Assembly: GCA_022360135.1 (NCBI GenBank)
Contig: JAKSDM010000768.1
Location: 1 to 7,416, forward strand
Direction of reading: 5' to 3'
Length of the DNA stretch: 7,416 nt
Source of the DNA: Pseudanabaenales cyanobacterium
GTDB lineage: Bacteria > Cyanobacteriota > Cyanobacteriia > Phormidesmidales > Phormidesmidaceae
The position numbers and the translations under genes are program-made. Below are positions 1 through 5,639 of the stretch, in pieces (positions within the stretch are counted from its first letter, which is position 1; every line of letters begins with the position of its first letter). The notes beneath the pieces are model-generated. The model worked only from the letters and a program-made list of their open reading frames with translations. It ran no database searches and was not told the DNA's origin.

Positions 1-2
1 AA

Positions 3-86
3 GCCGCAGAACTCTTGCTTGCTTGTGCAGTCCTCAATCGTATGACCCACTTGGGTATGCCGGATAGCTATGCCTTAAATTCCTAA
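3..86 (+). CDS. IS5-like transposase, C-terminal fragment
   Basis: The frame is open from the window edge to a TAA at 84-86 and encodes 27 residues, including the stretch AVLNRMTHLGMPDSY. A C-terminal 'LNRM..LGMP.S' pattern is, from memory, typical of IS5-family DDE transposases. The terminal repeat 37-54 bases downstream fits the short distance usual between stop codon and IS end. The N-terminal and catalytic DDE parts are outside the window, so whether the full gene is intact cannot be judged. Confidence 0.6.
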   Translation, partial: AAELLLACAVLNRMTHLGMPDSYALNS

Positions 87-122
87 AACTCCTTTCTCAA
101 AGGGAGAATAGTGACCAGAAAT

Positions 123-140
123 GATTCACGCAACAAAGCC
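123..140 (-). repeat. Terminal inverted repeat of the IS5-like element
   Basis: Read on the minus strand from the tip inward the sequence is GGCTTTGTTGCGTGAATC. It resembles the GGCTTTGTTG ends of IS5/IS903-type elements. The homology of the neighbouring ISAs1 transposase ends at the same base. The partner repeat is beyond the left edge, so the pairing itself cannot be seen. Confidence 0.6.
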
Positions 141-462
141 CAAATACCCTAGAGAACGTATCGTGAGAGGGGATGCCGTTGGGCAACTCTAAAAAGGTCG
201 ATAACCACTTGTATTCTTCTTGACCGTAAGTCGCCACTGCCACCATATTGTCGGCTCCTGCCAAGGTGGCTAAGATGCCAATGGCGACAATATCCACTAG
301 CAGATGGTCCGGTTTTCGCTGGGTTCGGGGATCCTCTAAGGTCTTGAGTTCATCGAGAAAAGTGGGTTTGAACGATTTGACACGCGGTGAACAGGAGGTG
401 GGAGGAGAGGGGGCAAACCCTTTAGACATCGCAATCACCCTAGATGAGATGACATCATCCAT
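141..462 (-). pseudogene. ISAs1-family transposase, 5' part, interrupted by an IS
   Basis: This is the N-terminal part of an ISAs1-family transposase. Residues about 35-108 carry the family's N-terminal DDE-associated domain: FLDELKTLEDPRTQR (35-49), HLLVDIVAIGILATLAGAD (53-71), a run ending in KWLSTFLELPNGIPSHDTF (85-103), then SRVFG. From codon 108 the frame enters the IS5-like terminal repeat and adds 13 foreign residues before a stop at 97. The full family protein is roughly 370 residues, so the catalytic domain is missing from this side and the product would be inactive. The start may be ATG at 462 or at 429; both are ATG and neither is decisive. The host ISAs1 terminal repeat should lie between 463 and 614, but I could not identify it. 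Confidence 0.85.
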
Positions 463-614
463 TCAACCCAACACTAAAACTGTTTTGTCAAGTACATTTG
501 ATACAAAATACGTGCAATTCTCCTATGCCATGATAGTAGCGGTTAGGGGTCAGTGGTTAGATTGAAAAGGCGATCTCTAAATCGTTGCATTAGTTCTTTG
601 TGGGAAATCTTGAT
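463..614. other. Spacer between operon end and IS debris
   Basis: No gene is visible. The spacer should contain the 5' end of the ISAs1 element and the 3' untranslated end of the nit operon. On the operon strand a weak 4-bp stem (CGAT TTAGAG ATCG) is followed by CCTTTT at about 562-581. It is too weak to call as a terminator. Confidence 0.4.
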
Positions 615-1577
615 CTAATAACCCTTTCTGGAAAATCCGGTTAAGGGTTCAGTGGCAAAATTCCAGAAACAGAATGAATTGTTTGCTTGAGTTAGGGTCA
701 GTTTGCGATCGCCCGTGATTACCCCAATGCGATCGCAAATCAGCCCTAACTCCTGGGCTAACGTGCAAATCTTTTCCCAATGGTCTATCCTGATACTCAA
801 CAAAAAGCCATAACTGGGAAAGCTCAGGAGCCACTTTTCCAGCGATAATGCCGGGGGACAGGGAATCGCGTCTAAATCGAGCACGGCGCCACACCCCGAT
901 GTTTCCAACAGCATCAACGTCGTGCCTAAAATGCCCCCCATGCTGATATCTTTTCCGGCCACACACAACCCTTTTTCCGCCAGGTGGGGCAAGAGATTCA
1001 ATTTGGTTTGGAGGAAGATAGGTTCCGCCTGAGTTGCGGCATCCCAAAAGGGATAGCGGGGATGGGGTTGGCCGTTGAAATCGGTGAGCAATACCAGGGC
1101 ATCGCCTGGTCGGGCATTAAAACTGGTGATCAACCTTTTTGCTCGCCCCAAAATGGCCACCGCTAGGGCGTCGTAAGCGCTGTGGCAATTAGTGTGTCCA
1201 CCCACGATGGGAACGTTGAAGGTTTGGGCGGCGGCGATCATGCCATCCCACAGCGCTTGAGCTGGCTCAGCTGATTGGCTCCAGAGGGCGTCTACCACCG
1301 CGATTGGTCGTCCGCCCATAGCATAGATATCACTAACATTGACCAACACGCTACACCACCCAGCGAACCAGGGTTCTGTCTCCACCAGCACGGGCCACAT
1401 GCCCTCTGCCGCCAAGAGAAGATATCCATCGGCATCGGGGATAGCGGCGCAATCGTCTCCCAAGTGGATCAGGGTCTCGCCATTCTGGGGAAGCAGCTTT
1501 TGCGCGATCGCCTGAATGTCTTTTTTCTGTTCAATTCCTAAAGATTGCCGTAATCGCGCCGCTAACTCGGTAAGCAT
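615..1577 (-). CDS. nitF: PurM/AIR-synthase-like protein, Sll0787 family
   Basis: A 320-residue PurM-like protein (AIR synthase/ThiL/HypE fold), the NitF component of Nit1C clusters. Such enzymes use ATP to activate an amide, carboxylate or similar oxygen; the substrate of this family is not known. Visible motifs are the nucleotide/metal loop GDDCAAIPD (40-48), VNVSDIYAMGGRP (79-91), GGHT (127-130) and the C-terminal-domain signature KDISMGGILGT (209-219). I chose ATG at 1577, where TGATG overlaps the nitE stop by one base. This suggests translational coupling, with AGGTG just upstream as a weak ribosome site. A GTG at 1583 would add two residues. It is the last operon gene; beyond it come 150 bases of spacer and IS remains. 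Family assignment is confident, reaction unknown. Confidence 0.9.
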   Translation of the reverse strand: MLTELAARLRQSLGIEQKKDIQAIAQKLLPQNGETLIHLGDDCAAIPDADGYLLLAAEGMWPVLVETEPWFAGWCSVLVNVSDIYAMGGRPIAVVDALWSQSAEPAQALWDGMIAAAQTFNVPIVGGHTNCHSAYDALAVAILGRAKRLITSFNARPGDALVLLTDFNGQPHPRYPFWDAATQAEPIFLQTKLNLLPHLAEKGLCVAGKDISMGGILGTTLMLLETSGCGAVLDLDAIPCPPALSLEKWLLSFPSYGFLLSIRIDHWEKICTLAQELGLICDRIGVITGDRKLTLTQANNSFCFWNFATEPLTGFSRKGY

Positions 1578-2095
1578 CAGCACACCTGACGCCCCGTCAA
1601 GGGAAACGTCGGACGCGGTTCATTGCCTGCCGGATAATAGGCTAAATCTGCCTCCATCCGGTGATGGGGCCGATTGCACAGAGAAATTTCCGCTAGAGAT
1701 TGCCAATGCAATCGTTGAAAAAAGCGCACATTTTGCAATTGCACGGTGGCCAGAAAGCGATCGCAGCCCCAGGTATTGGCTGTTGTCACTGCTTTGTAAA
1801 TTAGCCCCTGACCAATTCGCCCCACCCGTCGATAGTCAGGATGGACCCCCAGTCGCCCACCGTACCAGAGGCGGGATTCAGTTTCATAGATACGCACTAC
1901 CCCCACCACTCGTCTGCCAGCAATGACATGTTGTTCAACAGCGATGATGGGGTAGGCGGCAGCATCAATGTCATCCTGATCATGGTTGGTAAACAAACCC
2001 TGTTCTGCAGAGAAAATCGCTTTCCGTAACCGGAAATAGGCCCGAATATCTTGGGGAGAACGAGCTAGCTCAAAGCTATAACGATTTAATGACAT
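1577..2095 (-). CDS. nitE: GNAT N-acyltransferase, MSMEG_0567/Sll0786 family
   Basis: A 172-residue single-domain GNAT protein, the NitE member of the Nit1C cluster. The acyl-CoA binding motif A is visible at 82-97 as LGVHPDYRRVGRIGQG, matching the family's R/Q-x-x-G-x-G/A loop. The later QNVRFFQRLHW (121-131) corresponds to motif B, which in GNATs positions the acceptor. The N-terminal region RLRKAIFSAEQGLF (22-35) also fits a GNAT helix. The acceptor is unknown; the enzyme probably acylates an amine made by the neighbouring enzymes, which is inference from context. ATG at 2095 is preceded by GAGG six bases upstream (2102-2105). The gene starts 36 bases after nitD and overlaps nitF by one base. 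Confidence 0.9.
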   Translation of the reverse strand: MSLNRYSFELARSPQDIRAYFRLRKAIFSAEQGLFTNHDQDDIDAAAYPIIAVEQHVIAGRRVVGVVRIYETESRLWYGGRLGVHPDYRRVGRIGQGLIYKAVTTANTWGCDRFLATVQLQNVRFFQRLHWQSLAEISLCNRPHHRMEADLAYYPAGNEPRPTFPLTGRQVC

Positions 2096-2101
2096 CAGAT
2101 C

Positions 2102-2105
2102 CCTC
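2102..2105 (-). promoter_or_regulatory. Ribosome binding site of nitE
   Basis: GAGG within AGAGAGGG on the minus strand, with six bases (GATCTG) before the ATG at 2095. It supports that start, and it is a stronger site than any seen before nitC or nitD. Confidence 0.6.
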
Positions 2106-2131
2106 TCTTTAACGGCTATTCATATCCACTG

Positions 2132-3220
2132 CTAATGTTCAAAGGTGGACAGGGCTGAACAGGCGCCACACTTGGCGCAGCCAGCATTCATATCGGCTGA
2201 CGACATCCCTGCTCGCTGCAACAACGCCCCCACTTGTTGATACAGTGTGAACATAAAGTCGCTGCTGGGAGCCGGATGACTAGCCAGGGGCGTTTCCGCC
2301 AGCGGGATAAAGGGGACGACAAAAGGATAGACACCTAGGTTGATCAGGCGATCGGACACCTCCACCAACGTCTCCAAACTATCCCCTAACCCGGCTAATA
2401 GATAGGTGCTCACCTGCCCCCAACCAAACACTTTCACGGCCGCGGCAAAGGCGTCAAAATAGTATGAGAGAGGCACTTCCGCCTTCCCTGGCATGATGCG
2501 CCGCCGCACCTCAGGGTCCACAGCCTCCAGGTGCATCCCCAGGCTATCCACACCCGCAGCCTTCATGCCTTCAAACCAAACAAAATCATCCGGCGGTTCA
2601 CACTGAGCTTGGATGGGCAACATCACCCTGGCTTTAATTGCCTGGGCGCATTCGGCCAAATAGGCGGCGCCGCGATCGCGGGTGTTGGGGGTGCCCGTGG
2701 TCATGATCATGTGCTTTACCCCATCCAGACGGACAGCCGCTGCCGCCACTTCCGCCAACTGTTCTGGGGTCTTGCGGGCAATGGTGCGATCACCCCGCAA
2801 CGATTTCTCAATGGCGCAAAACTGACACGCCGTCTCTGGATCGCGGTAACGCATACAAGTTTGTAACACTGTCGTGGCCAAGACATCGTGACTGTGCAAC
2901 AAGGCAATCTGCCAATAGGGAATTCCTTCTGCGGTCGTTAGACGATAAAACTGGGGTTGCTGAGGAAACTCAATAGTAGCGACCCTGCGTCCCTCTTTTT
3001 CTAAACTGGCTTGAGGCCCCTGCCCCTTGACCTGGGCAGTGTAGGGAGATTGGCTGGCCGCTCCAGTGTAGATGGGCGCCATCACGGTTGTACCGGCTAC
3101 GGTCACCGCCTTGTGGTCTGACGGACCTGCCCCACCGCGACGACCCGCCGCCCCAGTGGATAGACCCATTAACCTCAATCCGTTGGACTGAAGTTCAGTA
3201 ATTAGATGCTGTTTATCCAT
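2132..3220 (-). CDS. nitD: Radical SAM protein, MSMEG_0568/Sll0785 family
   Basis: A 362-residue radical SAM protein, NitD of the Nit1C cluster, distantly related to the biotin-synthase group. Instead of the canonical CX3CX2C motif the cysteines are C122, C132 and C135 (C-X9-C-X2-C, ending ACQFCAIE); these presumably bind the 4Fe-4S cluster that cleaves S-adenosylmethionine. A TTGTPN stretch (174-179) occupies the place of the glycine-rich SAM-binding strand. The C-terminus has three more cysteines, C348, C351 and C354 (GCAKCGACS), which could hold an auxiliary cluster. The N-terminal ~100 residues look like a family-specific extension. The substrate is unknown. The ATG at 3220 has no good Shine-Dalgarno sequence. 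The gene lies 76 bases after nitC and 36 before nitE, consistent with one transcript. Confidence 0.92.
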   Translation of the reverse strand: MDKQHLITELQSNGLRLMGLSTGAAGRRGGAGPSDHKAVTVAGTTVMAPIYTGAASQSPYTAQVKGQGPQASLEKEGRRVATIEFPQQPQFYRLTTAEGIPYWQIALLHSHDVLATTVLQTCMRYRDPETACQFCAIEKSLRGDRTIARKTPEQLAEVAAAAVRLDGVKHMIMTTGTPNTRDRGAAYLAECAQAIKARVMLPIQAQCEPPDDFVWFEGMKAAGVDSLGMHLEAVDPEVRRRIMPGKAEVPLSYYFDAFAAAVKVFGWGQVSTYLLAGLGDSLETLVEVSDRLINLGVYPFVVPFIPLAETPLASHPAPSSDFMFTLYQQVGALLQRAGMSSADMNAGCAKCGACSALSTFEH

Positions 3221-3296
3221 AGCGCTAGTAAAAAGATGGGGTGTCCACGTAAGCAGGAAATTTCTGGTGGGCGAGAATACAGAAGTCAGGAGTTTG

Positions 3297-4382
3297 CTAT
3301 AGACTAGATTCTGGATTCTGGATTCTGAGTTCTCTCTCAGGGATAATATCCCGCTTTAAGTTGGTGTCCTCGGCGGCTAAGCCAGGGGATAGATCTAGAT
3401 CTGGGGTCAGGGATGGCATAATCATGGGTTGCCTGGTCAGGGACTGAGGCGCCATGGGTTGCATGACAGACCATGACTGTTGATTAACCTGGAGTTGGAG
3501 TAAATCAGGACGGGCGTAGTGCCCCACCGAGTCCATCATGCGCTTGCGTTTGGTGATCAGGGAAAAATCTAAGTCGGCGATCGCCATCCCTTCTCCTTCC
3601 ACTACGGGCGTGCAGAGCGGAACGCCTTCGGGACTAATAATGGCGGTGTAACACCCCCCACTCAACATCTTCTGCAATGCTTCATCAGTCGTAATCTGCT
3701 GCTTTTGCTCGGGGGTCAGCCAGCCAGTGGCGTTCACCACAAAACACCCCGCCTCCAGGGCATGGTGGCGTACGGTCACTTCTATTTGATCGGCAAAAAT
3801 TTGCCCCACCATGGAGCCGGGAAACTGGCTGCAATGAATCTGCTCGTGCTGCGCCATTAGGGCGTATCTTGCCAAGGGATTGTAATGCTCCCAACAGGCA
3901 AGGGACCCGAGTCGCCCCACTGCTGTATCTAACACCGTTAGTCCAGCTCCATCCCCTTGTCCCCAAACCATGCGTTCATGGTAGGTTGGTGTAATCTTTC
4001 GGCGTTTCAGCGCCAGGGTTCCGTCCGCATCAAAGATCAATTGGGTATTGTAGAGCGAGCCGCTGTCCCGTTCATTAATCCCCAAGACCACCACCATCTC
4101 ATAGGAATGAGCCGCCCGACTAACCGCATCCACGACAGCGCCGGGAACCGCCACCGCCTCCTGATACAGCCGCATGTGCGCTTGCCCGATTAAAACTGGG
4201 GGATGCACAAAGGAAAAATAGGGATAATAGGGGACGACGGTTTCTGGAAAGACGATCAACTGCACTCCCTCTTTGGCGGCTTGGGCGATCGCATCCAACA
4301 CCTTTTCGGTCGTGCCGTCACAACTGAATAGGACTGGACTGATTTGCGCCGCCGCCGCCCGAACTGTCTTAGAGTAGTCCAT
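3297..4382 (-). CDS. nitC: Nitrilase (Nit1C type, Sll0784/Nit6803 homologue)
   Basis: A 361-residue carbon-nitrogen hydrolase that converts nitriles to carboxylate plus ammonia. The catalytic triad is complete: E47 (FPET), K129 (KRRKITPTYHE) and C163 (LACWEHYNPLARY), six residues offset from E53/K135/C169 of Nit6803, which it resembles throughout. Nit6803 hydrolyses aromatic and aliphatic nitriles in vitro, and Nit1C clusters have been linked to growth on cyanide as nitrogen source in Pseudomonas. I chose ATG at 4382 because it aligns with the Nit6803 N-terminus. A longer reading from a TTG at 4451 would overlap nitB by 13 bases and add 23 residues without recognisable similarity. The last ~25 residues are unlike Nit6803, and the final ones are encoded by a 7-bp tandem repeat. 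No Shine-Dalgarno is visible; three 11-bp repeats lie there instead. Confidence 0.95.
   Translation of the reverse strand: MDYSKTVRAAAAQISPVLFSCDGTTEKVLDAIAQAAKEGVQLIVFPETVVPYYPYFSFVHPPVLIGQAHMRLYQEAVAVPGAVVDAVSRAAHSYEMVVVLGINERDSGSLYNTQLIFDADGTLALKRRKITPTYHERMVWGQGDGAGLTVLDTAVGRLGSLACWEHYNPLARYALMAQHEQIHCSQFPGSMVGQIFADQIEVTVRHHALEAGCFVVNATGWLTPEQKQQITTDEALQKMLSGGCYTAIISPEGVPLCTPVVEGEGMAIADLDFSLITKRKRMMDSVGHYARPDLLQLQVNQQSWSVMQPMAPQSLTRQPMIMPSLTPDLDLSPGLAAEDTNLKRDIIPERELRIQNPESSL
3307..3327. repeat. Three perfect 7-bp tandem repeats inside the nitC 3' end
   Basis: GATTCTG occurs three times back to back, with a looser copy following (AGTTCTC). This is the style of the short tandemly repeated heptamers (STRR) found in cyanobacterial genomes. 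The repeat is coding on the minus strand and gives part of the nitrilase tail (RIQNPESS). The adjacent spacer (about 3274-3292, ATACAGAAGTCAGGAG) has the look of similar low-complexity cyanobacterial spacers. Confidence 0.75.
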
Positions 4383-4384
4383 GA

Positions 4385-4417
4385 TTATCGCTGAGTTATC
4401 GCCTAGCCATCGCCTAG
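4385..4417 (-). repeat. Three 11-bp imperfect repeats just before the nitC start
   Basis: On the minus strand three consecutive units read CTAGGCGATGG, CTAGGCGATAA and CTCAGCGATAA, then TC and the nitC ATG. Units 1 and 2 match at 9 of 11 positions, and units 2 and 3 also at 9 of 11. They fill most of the 56-base nitB-nitC gap and occupy the position where a ribosome binding site would be. The 11-base period is about one helical turn. Function unknown; chance slippage is also possible. Confidence 0.6.
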
Positions 4418-4438
4418 TGGAGGGGAATCCGCTCTGTG

Positions 4439-4921
4439 CTACGTCGTCCAAGTGTCGAGGATGAATGCGCCATCCTTGCGATGCATCAAGATAATATCCA
4501 AAACATCTAAGGGGTTAATAGGGCGAATACCGGGGATGAGAGACGGTTCACCATGTCCATAAAGCGCTTGTAGGGCAAAGCGGCAAGCGTAAACTTTGCC
4601 GCCTTCTTCCATCACCTTTAGCAACTGGTTATTCATGGCGAGATGGCCGGGGAACGCCTCATCGCCAACTTTAGGGAATCCACGCTGTACCCCTAGAGTC
4701 ACTCCAGGACCATAGAGCAGCACAGAGGTTTCAAACCCTTTGCGGATTAGACGGGTAGCTTGCAACAAGTTCACCAAACCGATAGATCCTTCAAAAGCGA
4801 CCGTGTGGAATGTGACCAGAGCTTTTTCACCGGGTTCCGCTTGAACATCAGGAAAAACTTTTTCTTCGTAATCAACAAAGAAATCACCGGATTTATGAGC
4901 AGGCGTGGTTACTTCAGGCAT
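4439..4921 (-). CDS. nitB: DsrE-like nitrogen-starvation protein, Sll0783/MSMEG_0572 family
   Basis: A 160-residue soluble protein of the MSMEG_0572/Sll0783 family, first gene of the operon. In Synechocystis, Sll0783 is strongly induced on nitrogen starvation and its mutant fails to accumulate polyhydroxybutyrate normally; the molecular role is unknown. The fold appears DsrE-like: a first strand (ALVTFHTVAF, 34-43), a helix (SIGLVNLLQATRLIRKG, 46-62), a second strand (TSVLLYGPGV, 65-74) and a cysteine at 113 in VYACRFALQALYG, where DsrE-type proteins often have a functional cysteine. No signal peptide or membrane segment is visible. The ATG at 4921 is set by AAGGA nine bases upstream and by an NtcA promoter further up. 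nitC begins 56 bases downstream. Confidence 0.9.
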   Translation of the reverse strand: MPEVTTPAHKSGDFFVDYEEKVFPDVQAEPGEKALVTFHTVAFEGSIGLVNLLQATRLIRKGFETSVLLYGPGVTLGVQRGFPKVGDEAFPGHLAMNNQLLKVMEEGGKVYACRFALQALYGHGEPSLIPGIRPINPLDVLDIILMHRKDGAFILDTWTT

Positions 4922-4930
4922 GAATCAACG

Positions 4931-4935
4931 TCCTT
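4931..4935 (-). promoter_or_regulatory. Ribosome binding site of nitB
   Basis: AAGGA on the minus strand, nine bases before the ATG at 4921. It is the clearest Shine-Dalgarno in the operon and fixes the first start codon. Confidence 0.65.
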
Positions 4936-4987
4936 AATAAAGCATTCTGGAGATGCCGAATTGGGTTGCAGGCATCATCCCTTCAGC

Positions 4988-5029
4988 AAGGTACGAGGGA
5001 TAGAAAGGGCTTCCTGTATCAGGCAATAC
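4988..5029 (-). promoter_or_regulatory. NtcA-activated promoter of the nit operon
   Basis: On the minus strand, GTA-TTGCCTGA-TAC (5029-5016) is a perfect GTA-N8-TAC NtcA box. After exactly 22 bases comes TACCTT (4993-4988), a TAN3T -10 element. This is the class II arrangement established for NtcA-activated genes in cyanobacteria, where the box replaces the -35 element. Transcription should begin near 4979-4983, leaving a leader of about 60 bases before nitB. NtcA with 2-oxoglutarate (and PipX) would turn on the operon when nitrogen is short, matching the known nitrogen-starvation induction of the Synechocystis homologue. Confidence 0.88.
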
Positions 5030-5103
5030 CAAATATCAATGTCTATTGCAAGTAATAGGGGCACCGTCTGGTTGGACGATAATCCCTGAAGTTTAAGGGT
5101 GTT

Positions 5104-5123
5104 ACCTATCGAAAGTGATAGGT
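5104..5123. repeat. 7-bp perfect inverted repeat upstream of the nit promoter
   Basis: ACCTATC and GATAGGT flank a six-base centre, GAAAGT. The repeat lies about 125 bases upstream of the predicted nit transcription start. There is no T-run on either side, so it is not a typical terminator. It could be an operator, or a hairpin at the edge of the IS debris to the right. Confidence 0.5.
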
Positions 5124-5214
5124 TGATTAGTGACTATTTCTGATTCTGAAGGATGCCTAGGAAATAGATGAGCGGGGACTGGCGCACTTGACGGCGAGCA
5201 CGACGGTTAATTGA

Positions 5215-5639
5215 CCCTCGCGCGATGATCTGGTGATTTATCTCGCCTGCGCGACAGTATTTAATAGCAAGGTGCGGATTCAGAGTTTGGGCGTCGAGGC
5301 TAAACGCTACAGCGGGAAACTGATGAAATATACCGGGAAACAGCATTGGCAAATCACAGCCGACCCGGTGACTTTGCCCAAGAATTCTACTAGGTATGTA
5401 ATCACCAAGATAGGGGGTTTTAAGTATAAGCCAGCCGGCAACTCTTATGGATTAAGAAATTGGGTTGAATGTGGAAAAACATCCTGAATAATTTGCGTCT
5501 TGTGATTCAACCATTGATATCCTTTAATCTCATCAAACCCTGGTTTAAAGTCTTTTCAATTTCAGAGTTATCCTTAGGATTTTCGACCCTGATTACAATT
5601 ATGAATCTCTCCTTCATTCAGCAACGTCCCCATCTTTGA
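5215..5639 (+). pseudogene. IS701-like transposase remnant, internally deleted
   Basis: Two pieces of a DDE transposase lie in different frames. The first (from 5215, stop at 5485-5487) includes SLGVEAKRYSGKLMKYTGK, ITADPVTLPKNSTRYVITKI and NSYGLRNWVE. The second (5472-5639, next frame) reads WKNILNNLRLVIQPLISFN, then LIKPWFKVF and LSLGFSTLITIMN to a stop. Both match, from memory, the conserved C-terminal half of the IS701-like transposases common in cyanobacteria. There, NWVEYG and the WKN...NNLRL segment are separated by several tens of residues. The junction near 5468-5474 is therefore an internal deletion with a frame change. The N-terminal half is absent. The element is dead. Family name is moderately sure; transposase identity is likely. 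Confidence 0.7.

Larger units (their letters stand above)
1..140 (+). mobile_element. IS5-like insertion sequence, right-hand end only
   Basis: This is the terminal part of an insertion sequence that begins left of the window. It holds the last 27 codons of a transposase (3-86), a short non-coding tail, and a terminal inverted repeat ending at about 140. Read inward on the minus strand, the tip begins GGCTTTGTTGCGTGAATC, resembling the ends of IS5-superfamily elements such as the IS903 group. The ISAs1 transposase frame on the other strand is interrupted exactly at this tip, which fixes the boundary to within a base or so. The opposite end and the target duplication lie outside the window, so the IS5 subgroup is not settled. 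Confidence 0.7.

Noticed and set aside
505..530. Possible second NtcA box, minus strand GTATCAAATGTAC
   Set aside because: The centre is seven bases, not eight, and there is no gene positioned to use it.
562..581. Terminator for the nit operon
   Set aside because: The stem is only 4 bp and the following T-run is short.
540..662. Near-duplicate GGTTAGGGGTCAGTGG / GGTTAAGGGTTCAGTGG at the nitF end and 100 bases beyond
   Set aside because: Only about 16 bases match, and such low-complexity strings are common in cyanobacterial spacers; not enough to call a duplication or attachment site.
1516..1926. Plus-strand 136-residue reading inside nitE/nitF
   Set aside because: Antisense shadow of two well-supported genes; no recognisable motifs.
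4383..4451. Longer nitrilase reading with 23 extra N-terminal residues
   Set aside because: It depends on a TTG start, overlaps nitB, and is largely encoded by the 11-bp repeats; Nit6803 similarity begins at the ATG at 4382.
5134..5352. Minus-strand 72-residue reading
   Set aside because: Antisense to the IS701-like remnant, which has recognisable transposase motifs on the plus strand.
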